Positions 16,312 through 25,056 of a DNA stretch of 64,000 nucleotides are shown one piece after another. Below the pieces are notes generated by a model. That model worked only from the letters and a program-made list of their open reading frames with translations. It did no database searches and was not told the DNA's origin. How positions within the stretch are numbered: position 1 is the stretch's first letter; every line of letters begins with the position of its first letter. A program made the translations under genes and the position numbers. Origin of the DNA: RYN-230 sp963844695 (GTDB lineage: Bacteria; Actinomycetota; Actinomycetes; Streptosporangiales; Streptosporangiaceae); the NCBI GenBank assembly GCA_963844695.1, contig CAWJPL010000024.1, positions 21,078-85,077 on the forward strand, in the 5' to 3' direction.

Positions 16312-17169
16312 ATGGCCCACAAGAACCAGGTGGCGTCCGCGCCGCGCAAGAACCACCCGGCCAAGGCAGCCCGGGTGCCACGCCAGCTGTACGAGACTGA
16401 GCTGTACCGGCTCCAGGCCGAGCTGGTGAAAGCCCAGGAGTGGGTGCGCGCCGAAAAGGCCCGGATCGTCGTGATCTTCGAAGGCCGGGACGCCGCCGGC
16501 AAGGGAAGCACGATCAAGCGCGTCAACCAGTACCTCAATCCGCGCATCGCCCGGATCGCGGCCCTCCCCGCGCCGACCGATCGCGAGCAGAGCCAGTGGT
16601 ACTTCCAGCGCTACATCGAGCACCTGCCGGCGGCCGGCCAGATCGTGCTGTTCGACCGGAGCTGGTACAACCGGGCCGGGGTCGAGCACGTGATGGGGTT
16701 CTGCACCAAGGAGGAGTACGCCCGGTTCCTGCACCAGTGCCCGATCTTCGAGCGGCTGCTGGTGGAGGACGGCGTCTTGCTGCGCAAGTACTGGTTCTCG
16801 GTCAGCGACGCCGAACAGCAGGAGCGGTTCCGGTCCCGGCTGGAAGATCCCATGCGCCGCTGGAAGCTGTCCCCGATGGACCTGGAGTCGGTCACCCGGT
16901 GGGAGGACTACTCACGGGCCAAGGACGAGATGTTGCTGCACACCGACATCCCCGAGGCGCCCTGGTACGTGGTGGAGAGCGACGACAAGCGGCGGGCCAG
17001 GATCAACATGATCGCCCATCTGCTGTCCACCATCCCTTACCACGACGTCCAGCGGCCGCCGCTGAAGCTGCCGCACCGGCCGGCGGCCCAGGGCTACGTG
17101 CGGGTGCCGCGCGAGATGCAGACCTACGTGCCAGACCACGCGGCGGCCCTGGACGGACACCGGGGTTGA
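16312..17169 (+). CDS. ppk2: Polyphosphate kinase 2 (PPK2 family)
   Basis: Transfers phosphate between polyphosphate and nucleotides (usually making GTP or ATP from NDP). 285 aa, the length of single-domain class I PPK2. Seen: Walker A FEGRDAAGKGSTIKR near residues 55-69, Walker B/lid region LFDRSWYNRAGVEHVMGF near 113, and WYVVESDDKRRARIN near 220. The N-terminus is Lys/Arg-rich. The ATG at 16312 has AGGAGGGGG upstream. It is divergent from the deacetylase; the 229-bp gap (16083-16311) should hold both promoters, but I could not fix them. The nucleotide preference cannot be read from sequence. Confidence 0.93.
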   Translation: MAHKNQVASAPRKNHPAKAARVPRQLYETELYRLQAELVKAQEWVRAEKARIVVIFEGRDAAGKGSTIKRVNQYLNPRIARIAALPAPTDREQSQWYFQRYIEHLPAAGQIVLFDRSWYNRAGVEHVMGFCTKEEYARFLHQCPIFERLLVEDGVLLRKYWFSVSDAEQQERFRSRLEDPMRRWKLSPMDLESVTRWEDYSRAKDEMLLHTDIPEAPWYVVESDDKRRARINMIAHLLSTIPYHDVQRPPLKLPHRPAAQGYVRVPREMQTYVPDHAAALDGHRG

Positions 17170-17209
17170 GCCATCGGCCCGGGCCCCGGGGAAGAAGAAC
17201 TCCCCTGAT

Positions 17210-17268
17210 ACGGTTGGAACCGTCAGGCGGCTAACGATGCCGCCACTTCCGCGGGCGAGTGGCCCGCG
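17210..17268 (+). promoter_or_regulatory. Structured leader candidate upstream of the helicase gene
   Basis: The 217-bp gap before the helicase holds a tight ACGGTT/AACCGT inverted repeat (17210-17223) and a perfect CGCGGGC/GCCCGCG hairpin (17250-17256 with 17262-17268, loop GAGTG). Long structured leaders are known for cold- and stress-responsive DEAD-box helicase genes; whether this one is transcribed as a leader is inference. Confidence 0.35.
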
Positions 17269-17386
17269 TGGTCGCATCTGTGAGCAGTCCGCTTCCCGGT
17301 GAGCCTTGGTTGAGCCAGATCGGTTCATCCACCCTGGTTCGTCGCTGTCGTGACGCTGGTCCCGCGGCGCGGCCCCCGAATCATGG

Positions 17387-18943
17387 ATGGAGTTCACCGT
17401 GCCCCAGCGCTCTGCTGCCCCGGGATCCGGCCCGTCTGCCGGTCATCGGCGGCGGAGGCCGGACCGACCCGGCCGGTCGGCCAGCCCGCGCAGGCCGTCA
17501 TACCAGGGCCGGTCGCAGCGGCCCGCCGCGCCCCGCACACCCGTCGTCTCCGAGCTCGAGCGCGCGCTGACCGCCGCGCTCAGTGCCCCGGCTCCGGCCG
17601 CCACGACCTTTGCCGAGCTTGGCCTGCCGGGCCCCCTGGTCACGGCGCTCGCCGAGCAGGGCATCAACGCACCCTTCGCCATCCAGACCCGGGCGCTGCC
17701 CGACGCGCTGGCGGGCCGGGACGTGCTGGGCCGCGCGCAGACCGGGTCCGGCAAGACCCTGGCCTTCGGCCTTCCGCTGCTGGCCCGGCTGGCCAGCGCG
17801 CCGGGCCGCCGTCAGTCCCGTGCCCCTCGCGGGCTCGTCCTGGTCCCCACCCGGGAGCTGGCCCGGCAGGTCGCCGAGGTGCTCGCCCCGCTGGGCCGCA
17901 GGCTCGGCGTCCGGGTCACCACCGTCTACGGCGGTGCCCCGATGGGACGGCAGATCGACCAGCTCAGCCGCGGGGTGGACGTCGTGGTCGCCACGCCCGG
18001 CCGGCTCATCGACCTGATCGAGCGCCGCGCGGCCAGCCTGGGCCAGGTCGAGATCGCCGTCGTGGACGAGGCAGACCACATGGCCGACCTGGGCTTCCTG
18101 CCCGCCGTGACCCAGCTGCTCGACGCGACACCGGCGGACGGGCAGCGGATGCTGTTCTCCGCCACGCTGGACCGGGACGTGGACCGGCTGGTCACCAGGT
18201 ACCTGACCGACCCGGCGCTGCATGCCGTCGCCCCGGTGGACGAGCCGGGCCAGGCTGCGGATCACCAGGTGTTCGTCCTGCCGGCCCAGGACAAGGTGGC
18301 GATCGCCGCTGAGATCGCCGGGCGGCCCGACCGCACCCTGTTCTTCACCCGGACCAAGCACGGCGCGGCCCGGCTGGCCAAGCAGCTGACCCGGGCCGGA
18401 GTCGAGGCCGCCGCGATCCACGGTGACCTCAACCAGAACCAGCGCCAGCGCGCCCTCGACGGGTTCGCCGCGGGGTACCCGCGGGTGCTGGTGGCTACGG
18501 ACGTGGCCGCCCGCGGCCTGCACATCGACGACGTCGGCCTGGTCGTCCACTTCGACCCGCCGAACGACCACAAGGACTACCTGCACCGCTCCGGCCGCAC
18601 CGGCCGGGCCGGCGCGACCGGCACCGTCCTCGCGCTCGTCGATCCCGGCCAGGTCCGCGAGGTAGCGCGGCTGCACGAAGCGGCCGGGGTCAGCCCGGCC
18701 CGGCACCAGGTGCAGCCCGGCGCCCCGGCGGTCCGGGACATCGCGACGTCCGGGACGCCGATCCCGCCGCCGCCACCACGCCCGGAGCGCACGGCCAGCG
18801 CGCCCGCCAGCCAGCCCGGCCGGAGCCGGGGCGGCCGCAGCCGGCCCGGGCGCGACGGGCGGCAGCGGGCCGGGACCAACCGTGTGGCCAGCCGGGACTC
18901 CCGCGACCGCGGGTCGCGGACCCGGCTGCCCGAGGCCAGCTAG
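17387..18943 (+). CDS. DEAD-box ATP-dependent RNA helicase
   Basis: Unwinds RNA duplexes; in actinobacteria such proteins act in ribosome assembly, RNA decay and cold adaptation. 518 aa. A basic N-terminal tail (to about residue 70) precedes the Q-motif region TTFAELGLPGPL, Walker A AQTGSGKT near 117, DEAD (VVDEADHM) near 226, SATL near 258 and HRSGRTGRAG near 400. The tail is rich in Arg, Gly and Pro (RSRGGRSRPGRDGR), typical for RNA binding. ATG at 17387 is chosen; a GTG 12 bases later is possible. A strong hairpin follows the stop. Confidence 0.93.
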   Translation: MEFTVPQRSAAPGSGPSAGHRRRRPDRPGRSASPRRPSYQGRSQRPAAPRTPVVSELERALTAALSAPAPAATTFAELGLPGPLVTALAEQGINAPFAIQTRALPDALAGRDVLGRAQTGSGKTLAFGLPLLARLASAPGRRQSRAPRGLVLVPTRELARQVAEVLAPLGRRLGVRVTTVYGGAPMGRQIDQLSRGVDVVVATPGRLIDLIERRAASLGQVEIAVVDEADHMADLGFLPAVTQLLDATPADGQRMLFSATLDRDVDRLVTRYLTDPALHAVAPVDEPGQAADHQVFVLPAQDKVAIAAEIAGRPDRTLFFTRTKHGAARLAKQLTRAGVEAAAIHGDLNQNQRQRALDGFAAGYPRVLVATDVAARGLHIDDVGLVVHFDPPNDHKDYLHRSGRTGRAGATGTVLALVDPGQVREVARLHEAAGVSPARHQVQPGAPAVRDIATSGTPIPPPPPRPERTASAPASQPGRSRGGRSRPGRDGRQRAGTNRVASRDSRDRGSRTRLPEAS

Positions 18944-18951
18944 ACGGTGGT

Positions 18952-18979
18952 CCGGGGACACCGCCGTAGGTGCCCCCGG
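18952..18979 (+). terminator. Terminator-like hairpin after the helicase gene
   Basis: CCGGGG-A-CACC (18952-18962) pairs with GGTG-C-CCCCGG (18969-18979) around a 6-nt loop: ten pairs with one mismatch, 8 bp after the stop. There is no clear U-run, which is common for terminators in high-GC actinobacteria. Confidence 0.6.
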
Positions 18980-19105
18980 ATCATGCTCCTTGCCCATCAC
19001 GGGGCGGCCGTGCGACGATCCCAAGTACGTGGCCGCTGGCCGCGCGACCCCGCAGCACTGGCCTTGTAGCACTGGGAGTGCCCCGTTGGCTCAGCCCGGC
19101 ACACG

Positions 19106-19870
19106 GTGACCGTCACACCTGCCCAGGATGCCCGCCTGCGCGGCGAGCCGGTGGCGCGCACCGTTTTCGTGGGCCTGCCCGCCCGATACGACCGGCTCGC
19201 CTACCTGCTCTCGATGGGCCAGGACCGGCGCTGGCGGCGGGCGGTGGTCCGGCACACCGCCGACGGCCAGCCGGGCCTGGCGCTGGACGTGGCGACCGGC
19301 CCGGCGGGGATCGCCCTCGCGGTGGCCGGCGCTACCGGCGCCAACGTGGTCGGGGTGGACCTGAACGAGCCCATGCTGCGCGCGGGCGTGGCCCGGACCC
19401 GGCGTCCTGGCCGCCGCGGGCGGGTCCGGCTCACCGTAGGCCGGGCGGATGAGCTTCCGTTCCCGGACGCCACCTTCGACGCGGTGACCTTCTCCTACCT
19501 GCTGCGCTACGTGGACGATCCGGCGGCCACGGTCGCCGAGATGGCCCGCTGCCTGCGTCCGGGCGGCACCCTGGCCAGCCTCGAGTTCTACCTGCCGCCG
19601 AAGCCCTGGTGGCGGGCGGCCTGGTGGTGCTACACCCGGCTGGCGCTGCCCGTGCTCGGCGGCCTGACCGGGGGCGCGGCCTGGTACCGGGTCGGACGGT
19701 TCCTCGGACCCAGCATCTCCGTGCACTACCGGCGGCATCCCCTCGACGATCACATCGCGGCCTGGCGCGCGGCGGGCCTGACCGACATCGGGGTCAGCGT
19801 GATGAGCCTGGGCGGGGGACTGGTCATGTGGGGCCGTAAGGCGGCGCCGCCCGCGGGACCTGGTTCGTGA
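19106..19870 (+). CDS. Class I SAM-dependent methyltransferase, UbiE/MenG-like
   Basis: 254 aa. Seen: SAM motif I LDVATGPAGIALAV near residue 58, acidic motif VVGVDLNEPML, RADELPFPDATFDAVTFSYLLRYV, and LRPGGTLASLEF, the order found in ubiquinone/menaquinone methyltransferases. The N-terminal FVGLPARYDRLAYLLSMGQDRRWRR also resembles UbiE/MenG. GTG at 19106. Its end overlaps the next GTG (GTGA). With a membrane protein and a geranylgeranyl-reductase relative downstream, a quinone or prenyl-lipid substrate is likely but not proven. Confidence 0.85.
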   Translation: MTVTPAQDARLRGEPVARTVFVGLPARYDRLAYLLSMGQDRRWRRAVVRHTADGQPGLALDVATGPAGIALAVAGATGANVVGVDLNEPMLRAGVARTRRPGRRGRVRLTVGRADELPFPDATFDAVTFSYLLRYVDDPAATVAEMARCLRPGGTLASLEFYLPPKPWWRAAWWCYTRLALPVLGGLTGGAAWYRVGRFLGPSISVHYRRHPLDDHIAAWRAAGLTDIGVSVMSLGGGLVMWGRKAAPPAGPGS

Positions 19871-20593
19871 GCGCGCGCACCGAGAAGACCGCCTTCTACG
19901 CGATGGGCCGCGGGACCGGGGGCTTCCGCGACTGGCTCACGCTGCTGCACCCGCCGTACACGCTGTGGCACCTGTCCTACGTGGCGATCGGGGCGGCCCT
20001 GGTGCCGCACCCGGTGCTGTGGCGGCTCGGCGCCACCATGCTCGCGTTCTTCCTGGCGGTGGGCGTGGGCGCGCACGCGCTCGACGAGCTCAACGGCCGG
20101 CCGCTGGCCACCGGGATCAGCAGCCTGGTCCTGGCCATCACCGCCGGGGTGTCCATCGCCATCGCGGTCGTGATGGGCCTGATCGACGGAGGGCTGCGGC
20201 TGCTCCCGTTCGTGATCGTGGGCGCGATCCTGGTCTGCGGGTACAACCTGGAACTGTTCGGCGGCCTGCTGCACAGCGACTTCTGGTTCGGCGCGGCCTG
20301 GGGGGCGTTCCCGGTCCTGGTCGGCGCGTACGCCCAGCACTGGACGCTGCCCCCGGCCGTGCTGATCGCGGCCGTGGCCGCGTTCTTCCTGTCCATGGGC
20401 CAGCGCGCGCTGAGTACCCCGGCCCGGGCGCTGCGCCGCCGGATCGCCTCGGTGTCGGTCCGGGTCACCTGGCGCGACGGCAGCCAGCAAGAACTCGACC
20501 GGGCCGACCTGCTTGCACCCGCTGGAGCGCGCGCTCAGGTACTTCACCTGGGCCACCGGGACCCTGGCCGTGGCCCTGGTGGTGGCCCGGTGA
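19867..20593 (+). pseudogene. Multi-pass membrane protein (UbiA-like?), frameshifted near its end
   Basis: Frame one from GTG 19867 gives six or so membrane helices, with LLHPPYTLWHLSYVAIGA, GAHALDELNGRPLATG and GYNLELFGGLL. At 20513/20514 there is one surplus T. Removing it gives DLLHPLERALRYFTWATG and a last helix, ending at TGA 20591-20593, which overlaps the next GTG (GTGA) as everywhere else in this operon. Left as it is, the frame runs on into the reductase and makes a false 706-aa fusion. The helix layout and context recall UbiA prenyltransferases, but the classical NDxxD motifs are not clear, so the function is open. Confidence 0.72.
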
Positions 20594-21987
20594 GCACGCC
20601 CGGGTTCGACGTGGTGGTGGCCGGCGCCGGCCCCGCCGGGAGCGTGGCTGCGCTGGTGCTGGCCCGCGGCGGCGCCCGCGTCGCGCTGGTGGACAAGGCG
20701 GCCTTCCCCCGCGACAAGGCCTGCGGCGACCTGGTCGGGCCGCGCGGCGTGGGCCTGCTCGACGAGCTCGGCGTGTCCGTCCCGGACGCCGGGCAGGGCG
20801 CGGATCTCCTGGTCGTAGGGCCGTCCGGGCACCGATCGCGGCTGCCGGCCTTCCCTGGCCGGGCCTACCCGGGGCACGGGGTGGTCATCCCCCGGGTGGT
20901 CCTGGACGACGCGCTCCGCACGGCCGCCATCGAGGCCGGCGCGCAGCCCATCCGGGCCCGGGTCAGCGGGCTGGACCGCCCGCCCGGCGGCCCGGTCCGG
21001 GCGCTGATCACCAGCGACGGCCAGCGGCTCGCCGCGGACGCCTTCGTCGGCGCGGACGGCGCGCTGAGCCCGGTCGCGCGGCTGGCCGGGATGCTGGACC
21101 CCGACGCCGCCCTGTGGGGCTTCGCCATCCGTGCGTACGTCCCCGCCGAGGTGCCGCTGCCGTTGCTGGTCCTGCTGGACCAGGCGCCGTGGCGGATCTA
21201 CCCCGGATACGGCTGGCTCTTTCCCGGCGCGGACGGGCAGGCCAACGTGGGCATCGGGGTGGGCCTGGGCACCCGGCGGCGCCAGGCCCGGCTCCGCGAC
21301 GACCTGGCCCGGTTCGCCACCTTGCTGCGCACGTCGGGCGACCTGGCCCCGGAGGCCCGGATCGGGCCGGTGACCGGCGGCTGGCTGCGCATGGGCGGCA
21401 CCGGCACCCCGCCCGCGGCCGGCAACGTGCTGCTGGCCGGGGACGCCGCGGGGCTGATCAATCCGCTGCAGGGCGAGGGCATCGGGCCCGGCATGGTCAG
21501 CGCGCGGCTGGCCGCGGAGTGCCTGCTGGCCGGCCCCGGGCAGGCGGCCGCCGCCTACACCGAGGCGATGACCGCCGCGTCCGGCCGGTACCTGCCGGGC
21601 GCCGCGGCCCTCCAGGCCACCTTGCTGCAGCGCCCGCGCGCGGCGTCGGCCGCGGTGCGGCTGCTCACCGCGCCCACGGTCCGCCGGGTGCTGGCCGGCA
21701 CCTGGTCGCTGTACTGGAACGGCCTGGTGGACGGGGCCAGCCCGCGGCCGGCCGCGTGGGCCGCAGCCGCGGTACAGCAGGTGGCCAGCCGCGCGGGCCG
21801 CCGGTGGCCCGCGAACTCCCGGGACCTGGGTCACCTGGACCCGGGCGGCCTGGACTCCGTCAGCGGCCCGGACTCCGGCGGCGGCCCGGAATCCGGCGGC
21901 GGTCCGGAATCCGGCGGCCCCGGGCTCCCCGACGAGGCTCCTGACCTGCACGGATCACCCTCTGCGGATGAGGTGCGGTCCTCCTGA
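20590..21987 (+). CDS. Geranylgeranyl reductase family FAD-dependent oxidoreductase (MenJ-like)
   Basis: Reduces isoprenoid double bonds. 465 aa from the GTG at 20590. Seen: FAD motif GAGPAG near residues 11-16, DKACGDLVG near 40 (the conserved ACGD of this family), and LAGDAAGLINPLQGEGIG near 281. In mycobacteria a relative, MenJ, saturates a menaquinone side chain; a neighbouring UbiE/MenG-like methyltransferase makes the same role plausible here. The C-terminal tail has 18-bp duplications (21874-21915) coding SGGGPE units. It appears fused to the upstream membrane protein only because of a one-base surplus at 20513/20514. Confidence 0.85.
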   Translation: MSTPGFDVVVAGAGPAGSVAALVLARGGARVALVDKAAFPRDKACGDLVGPRGVGLLDELGVSVPDAGQGADLLVVGPSGHRSRLPAFPGRAYPGHGVVIPRVVLDDALRTAAIEAGAQPIRARVSGLDRPPGGPVRALITSDGQRLAADAFVGADGALSPVARLAGMLDPDAALWGFAIRAYVPAEVPLPLLVLLDQAPWRIYPGYGWLFPGADGQANVGIGVGLGTRRRQARLRDDLARFATLLRTSGDLAPEARIGPVTGGWLRMGGTGTPPAAGNVLLAGDAAGLINPLQGEGIGPGMVSARLAAECLLAGPGQAAAAYTEAMTAASGRYLPGAAALQATLLQRPRAASAAVRLLTAPTVRRVLAGTWSLYWNGLVDGASPRPAAWAAAAVQQVASRAGRRWPANSRDLGHLDPGGLDSVSGPDSGGGPESGGGPESGGPGLPDEAPDLHGSPSADEVRSS

Positions 21988-22027
21988 CCTGATTGGCTCG
22001 TGGCCAGGCCCCCCGCCTGGAGGAGCC

Positions 22028-23623
22028 TTGGCCACAGTCACCAGACCCGGCGCCGCCGACGGCGCCGGTGCGGGGACGGCGCCGCGCAAGGCGTCCCTGG
22101 TCCTCCTCGCGCTGATCGTGGTGGCCGCGGTAGCCAACCTCAACCTCACCGTGGCCAACGTCGCCCTGCCCGACATCGGCCGGGCCTTCGACACCGGCCA
22201 GACCGCGCTCGACCTGATCGCCATCGGCTACTCGCTCGGCCTGGCCGGGTCGGTGCTCTACCTGGGGGCGCTGGGCGACCGTTACGGCCGCCGGATGATG
22301 CTGGTGGCGGGCGTGCTGCTGTCCGTCCCGGCCTGCCTGCTGGCCGCCTACGCACCCGGCGCAGGCGTGCTGCTGGCCGGCCGCCTGCTGGGCGGGGTCT
22401 CCGCGGGGATGGCCTACCCCACGACCCTGGCCCTGATCACCGCGCTGTGGTCGGGTCCCGCCCGGATCCGGGCCATCGCCCTGTGGTCCGGTATCGGCGG
22501 CGCCATCACCGCCCTGGGGCCCATGCTGGCCGGCCTGGTCTTGCAGCACTTCTGGTGGGGGTCGGCGTTCCTGCTCACCCTGCCGCTGGCAGCCGTGGCC
22601 CTCGGCCTGGCCCTGGCCTGGGTGCCGTCACACGTCAACGAGACCACGGAGACCGTCGATCATCTGGGCGGAGTACTGTCGGTGGTTTTCGTTGCGGCTC
22701 TGGTAGTAACGATCAATTTCGCGCCTGTCCCGGGCGCGGGTGCCCTGGCCCTCGGCACCGCCCTGGTCACGCTGGCCGCCGGGGCGGGCTTCTTCCTGCG
22801 CCAGCGCCGGGCCCGGTCTCCCCTCTACGACCTGCACGTGGCGGGGCGGCGGATCTTCTGGGTGGCGGCGGTGGGCGGGATCATCGTCTTCGGGTCGCTG
22901 ATGGGGGCGATCTTCGTGGGCCAGCAGTACCTGCAGGACGTGCTCGGCTACTCGCCGCTGCGCGCGGGGGTGGCCATCCTCCCGGCGGCCGTGTGCCTGG
23001 TGGGCTTCGCGCCGCTGTCGGCCCGGCTCACCCATGCCCTCGGGTCGCGTTTCACCCTGCTCAGCGGGTACCTGTTCTGCCTGCTCAGCTTCGTGACCAT
23101 GCTGGCGGCGTGGCAGCAGGGCAGCTCCTACTGGGTGGTCGGGCTGGCCTTCGCGTTCCTGGGCGCCGGGGTGGGACTGGCCGGCACGCTGGCCTCGCAC
23201 TCGCTCACCAGTTCCGTTCCCATCCGCCGGGCCGGGATGGCCTCCGGCACCGCTGACCTGCAGCGTGACCTGGGCGGCTCCATCATGCAGTCGATCCTGG
23301 GCGCGCTGCTGACGGCCGGCTACGCCAGCGTCATCGCCAAGTCGGTCGCCAGCGCACCGAACCGGAGCAAGATCACCGGCAGCGTGCGGGGCCAGCTGGA
23401 GAAGTCCTTCGCCGGCGCCCAGCAGGTGGCGCAGCGCTACCCGCAATACGCCAGCAAGATCACCGCAGCGGCGAAGAGCGCGTTCCTGTCCGGCGACCAG
23501 TGGGCGTACGCGGCCGCCATCGTCGGCGTGCTGCTCGGCGCGGCGCTGGTGTTCTTCAGGTTCCCGCGCCGGCAGGCCGAGGAGGCGCTGCTGGCGCGGT
23601 ACCACGCTGAAGACCGGCGGTAG
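22028..23623 (+). CDS. MFS drug/metabolite exporter, DHA2 (14-helix) type
   Basis: 531 aa from a TTG at 22028 preceded by GGAGGAG; an upstream ATG at 21968 would add 20 soluble residues and overlap the previous gene. Fourteen predicted helices. Seen: NLTVANVALPDIGRAF in helix 1, GDRYGRR (motif A) near residue 82 and a central pair of helices as in QacA/EmrB proteins. A soluble loop of about 60 residues lies before the last helix. Proton-driven export of hydrophobic compounds is the family role; the substrate is unknown. Confidence 0.9.
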   Translation: MATVTRPGAADGAGAGTAPRKASLVLLALIVVAAVANLNLTVANVALPDIGRAFDTGQTALDLIAIGYSLGLAGSVLYLGALGDRYGRRMMLVAGVLLSVPACLLAAYAPGAGVLLAGRLLGGVSAGMAYPTTLALITALWSGPARIRAIALWSGIGGAITALGPMLAGLVLQHFWWGSAFLLTLPLAAVALGLALAWVPSHVNETTETVDHLGGVLSVVFVAALVVTINFAPVPGAGALALGTALVTLAAGAGFFLRQRRARSPLYDLHVAGRRIFWVAAVGGIIVFGSLMGAIFVGQQYLQDVLGYSPLRAGVAILPAAVCLVGFAPLSARLTHALGSRFTLLSGYLFCLLSFVTMLAAWQQGSSYWVVGLAFAFLGAGVGLAGTLASHSLTSSVPIRRAGMASGTADLQRDLGGSIMQSILGALLTAGYASVIAKSVASAPNRSKITGSVRGQLEKSFAGAQQVAQRYPQYASKITAAAKSAFLSGDQWAYAAAIVGVLLGAALVFFRFPRRQAEEALLARYHAEDRR

Positions 23624-23626
23624 ACG

Positions 23627-23672
23627 CTCAGGCCCGTGCTTTCTCAGGCCCGTGCTTTCTCAGGCCCGTGCT
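23627..23672. repeat. 16-bp tandem repeat between convergent genes
   Basis: CTCAGGCCCGTGCTTT is present at 23627-23642 and 23643-23658, with a 14-bp third copy at 23659-23672. It lies just after the MFS stop and just before the stop of the convergent L,D-transpeptidase gene. No coding role is visible. Confidence 0.85.
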
Positions 23673-23685
23673 CCCGGGCCCGCGC

Positions 23686-25024
23686 TTACTTGGCCGCGTA
23701 GTTGTCCGGCTTGGCCCCGGCCAGCCGGGAGGTCTCCGGCGTCTGGGTGACCGACGACGGGCTGACGAAGGTGCTGCCGGAGGGCGTGACCTGCACGGCC
23801 TGGCCGGTGGCGCTGCCCTTCAGCAGCTGCTTCCAGGTCAGGAACCACACGGTGAATCCGTCGTCCCACCGGCCGGCCTTCGGGCTGCCGATGACCGTCA
23901 CCGGGTCTCCGGGCGTGGCGAGGTTGTAGTACATCGCCGCGTGCTCCGGGGACAGGTTCAGGCACCCGTGGCTGACGTTGGTGATGCCCTGCTCGCCCAC
24001 TGACCAGGGCGCCGAGTGCAGGTAGTCGCCGCTGTAGGTGAAGCGCACCGCGTCGTTCACCAGCTCGTTGTAGCCGTTGCCGACCATCCGGACCGGGTTG
24101 CCCTTTTCCAGCGTGATGTAGGTGCCGTTCACGGTGTCCAGGCCGGGCCGCCCGGAGCTGATCGGCCAGTGACCCCACAGCTTGCCCTTGTAGAAGACCC
24201 TCAGGTAGTGGGTCCGGGTGCTGGCCACCACGACCAGCGAGGGCCCGATGTCGAAGGTCTGGGTGAGGTTAGCGGTGAAGAAGACGCCGGGGGCGGCCTC
24301 CACCCCGTCCAGGTGCCCGTTGAACGAGACCGTGGTGCCCGCGGGCCAGTAGTTCATGGTGCGGAAGTAGAGCGTCTCGTCGCCGTCCCAGTACCAGGCG
24401 CCGGTGACCGGCTTGGAGCTCTTGATCTGCAGTGACTTCTCCACCGCTGCCTTGTTGGCGACCGGCGAGCTGAACGTGATGCGGATGGGTATCCCGACGC
24501 CGTAGGACTGCTTGTAGCCCTCGAAGATCATGGCGGTGTCGGAGGCGGCCGGCGTGAGGGTATGGAAGCTGCTCGTGCGTGGTGATCGTGGTCCCGGACG
24601 AGTTCACCGCCGTGGCCCGCACCGTATAGTGCCGGGACGGCTGCAGCGCCCACCGGTTCCGCCACACCGTCTGCGCGCCGTTGAGGGAACCACCCACCGT
24701 CTGCCGCCCAGAGGTCACGGTGACGCTCTTGATCTTTCCGCTGGTCGCGGTGACCGTGACTCCCTTGCTGGGGTTGACGCCGTGATGCCCGTCGCCCGGG
24801 CTGATGTGCAGCTGGGCCCGGGCCGCGGCGGCGGAGGCCTGGGCCGCGCTGTGCGAGGCCGCGGGCGTGGCGGGGGTCGGCGATCCGCTGGAGCAGGCCG
24901 CTATCAGCAGCCCGGCCGCGGCGGCGGCGGCGGTAAGGGCGAGCAGGCGGCCCGGCCTGCCGGTGCTGGCCCGGTGGGCTCTCGTGCTGCGCCGCTGGCC
25001 GTCTGCCCTGTCGATCTGCCGCAC
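23686..25024 (-). pseudogene. L,D-transpeptidase lipoprotein, broken by a +1 frameshift
   Basis: The catalytic part makes 3-3 peptidoglycan cross-links in the cell wall. The N-terminal frame starts at GTG 25024 with AGGAGG 7 bases upstream, has a lipobox LLIAAC (Cys44), an Ala/Ser-rich linker and an Ig-like domain. Near 24574-24582 one surplus base shifts the frame; without it the text reads SSFHTLTPAASDTAMIFEGYKQSYG and continues through the second Ig-like region to the YkuD domain with the catalytic VSHGCLNL. The restored protein would be about 446 aa, the usual length of actinobacterial Ldt lipoproteins. If not a sequencing error, the gene is inactive or restarts at ATG 24531. Confidence 0.87.
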
Positions 25025-25056
25025 TGCCGATCCTCCTGATTGCTGGCCATTCGCTG

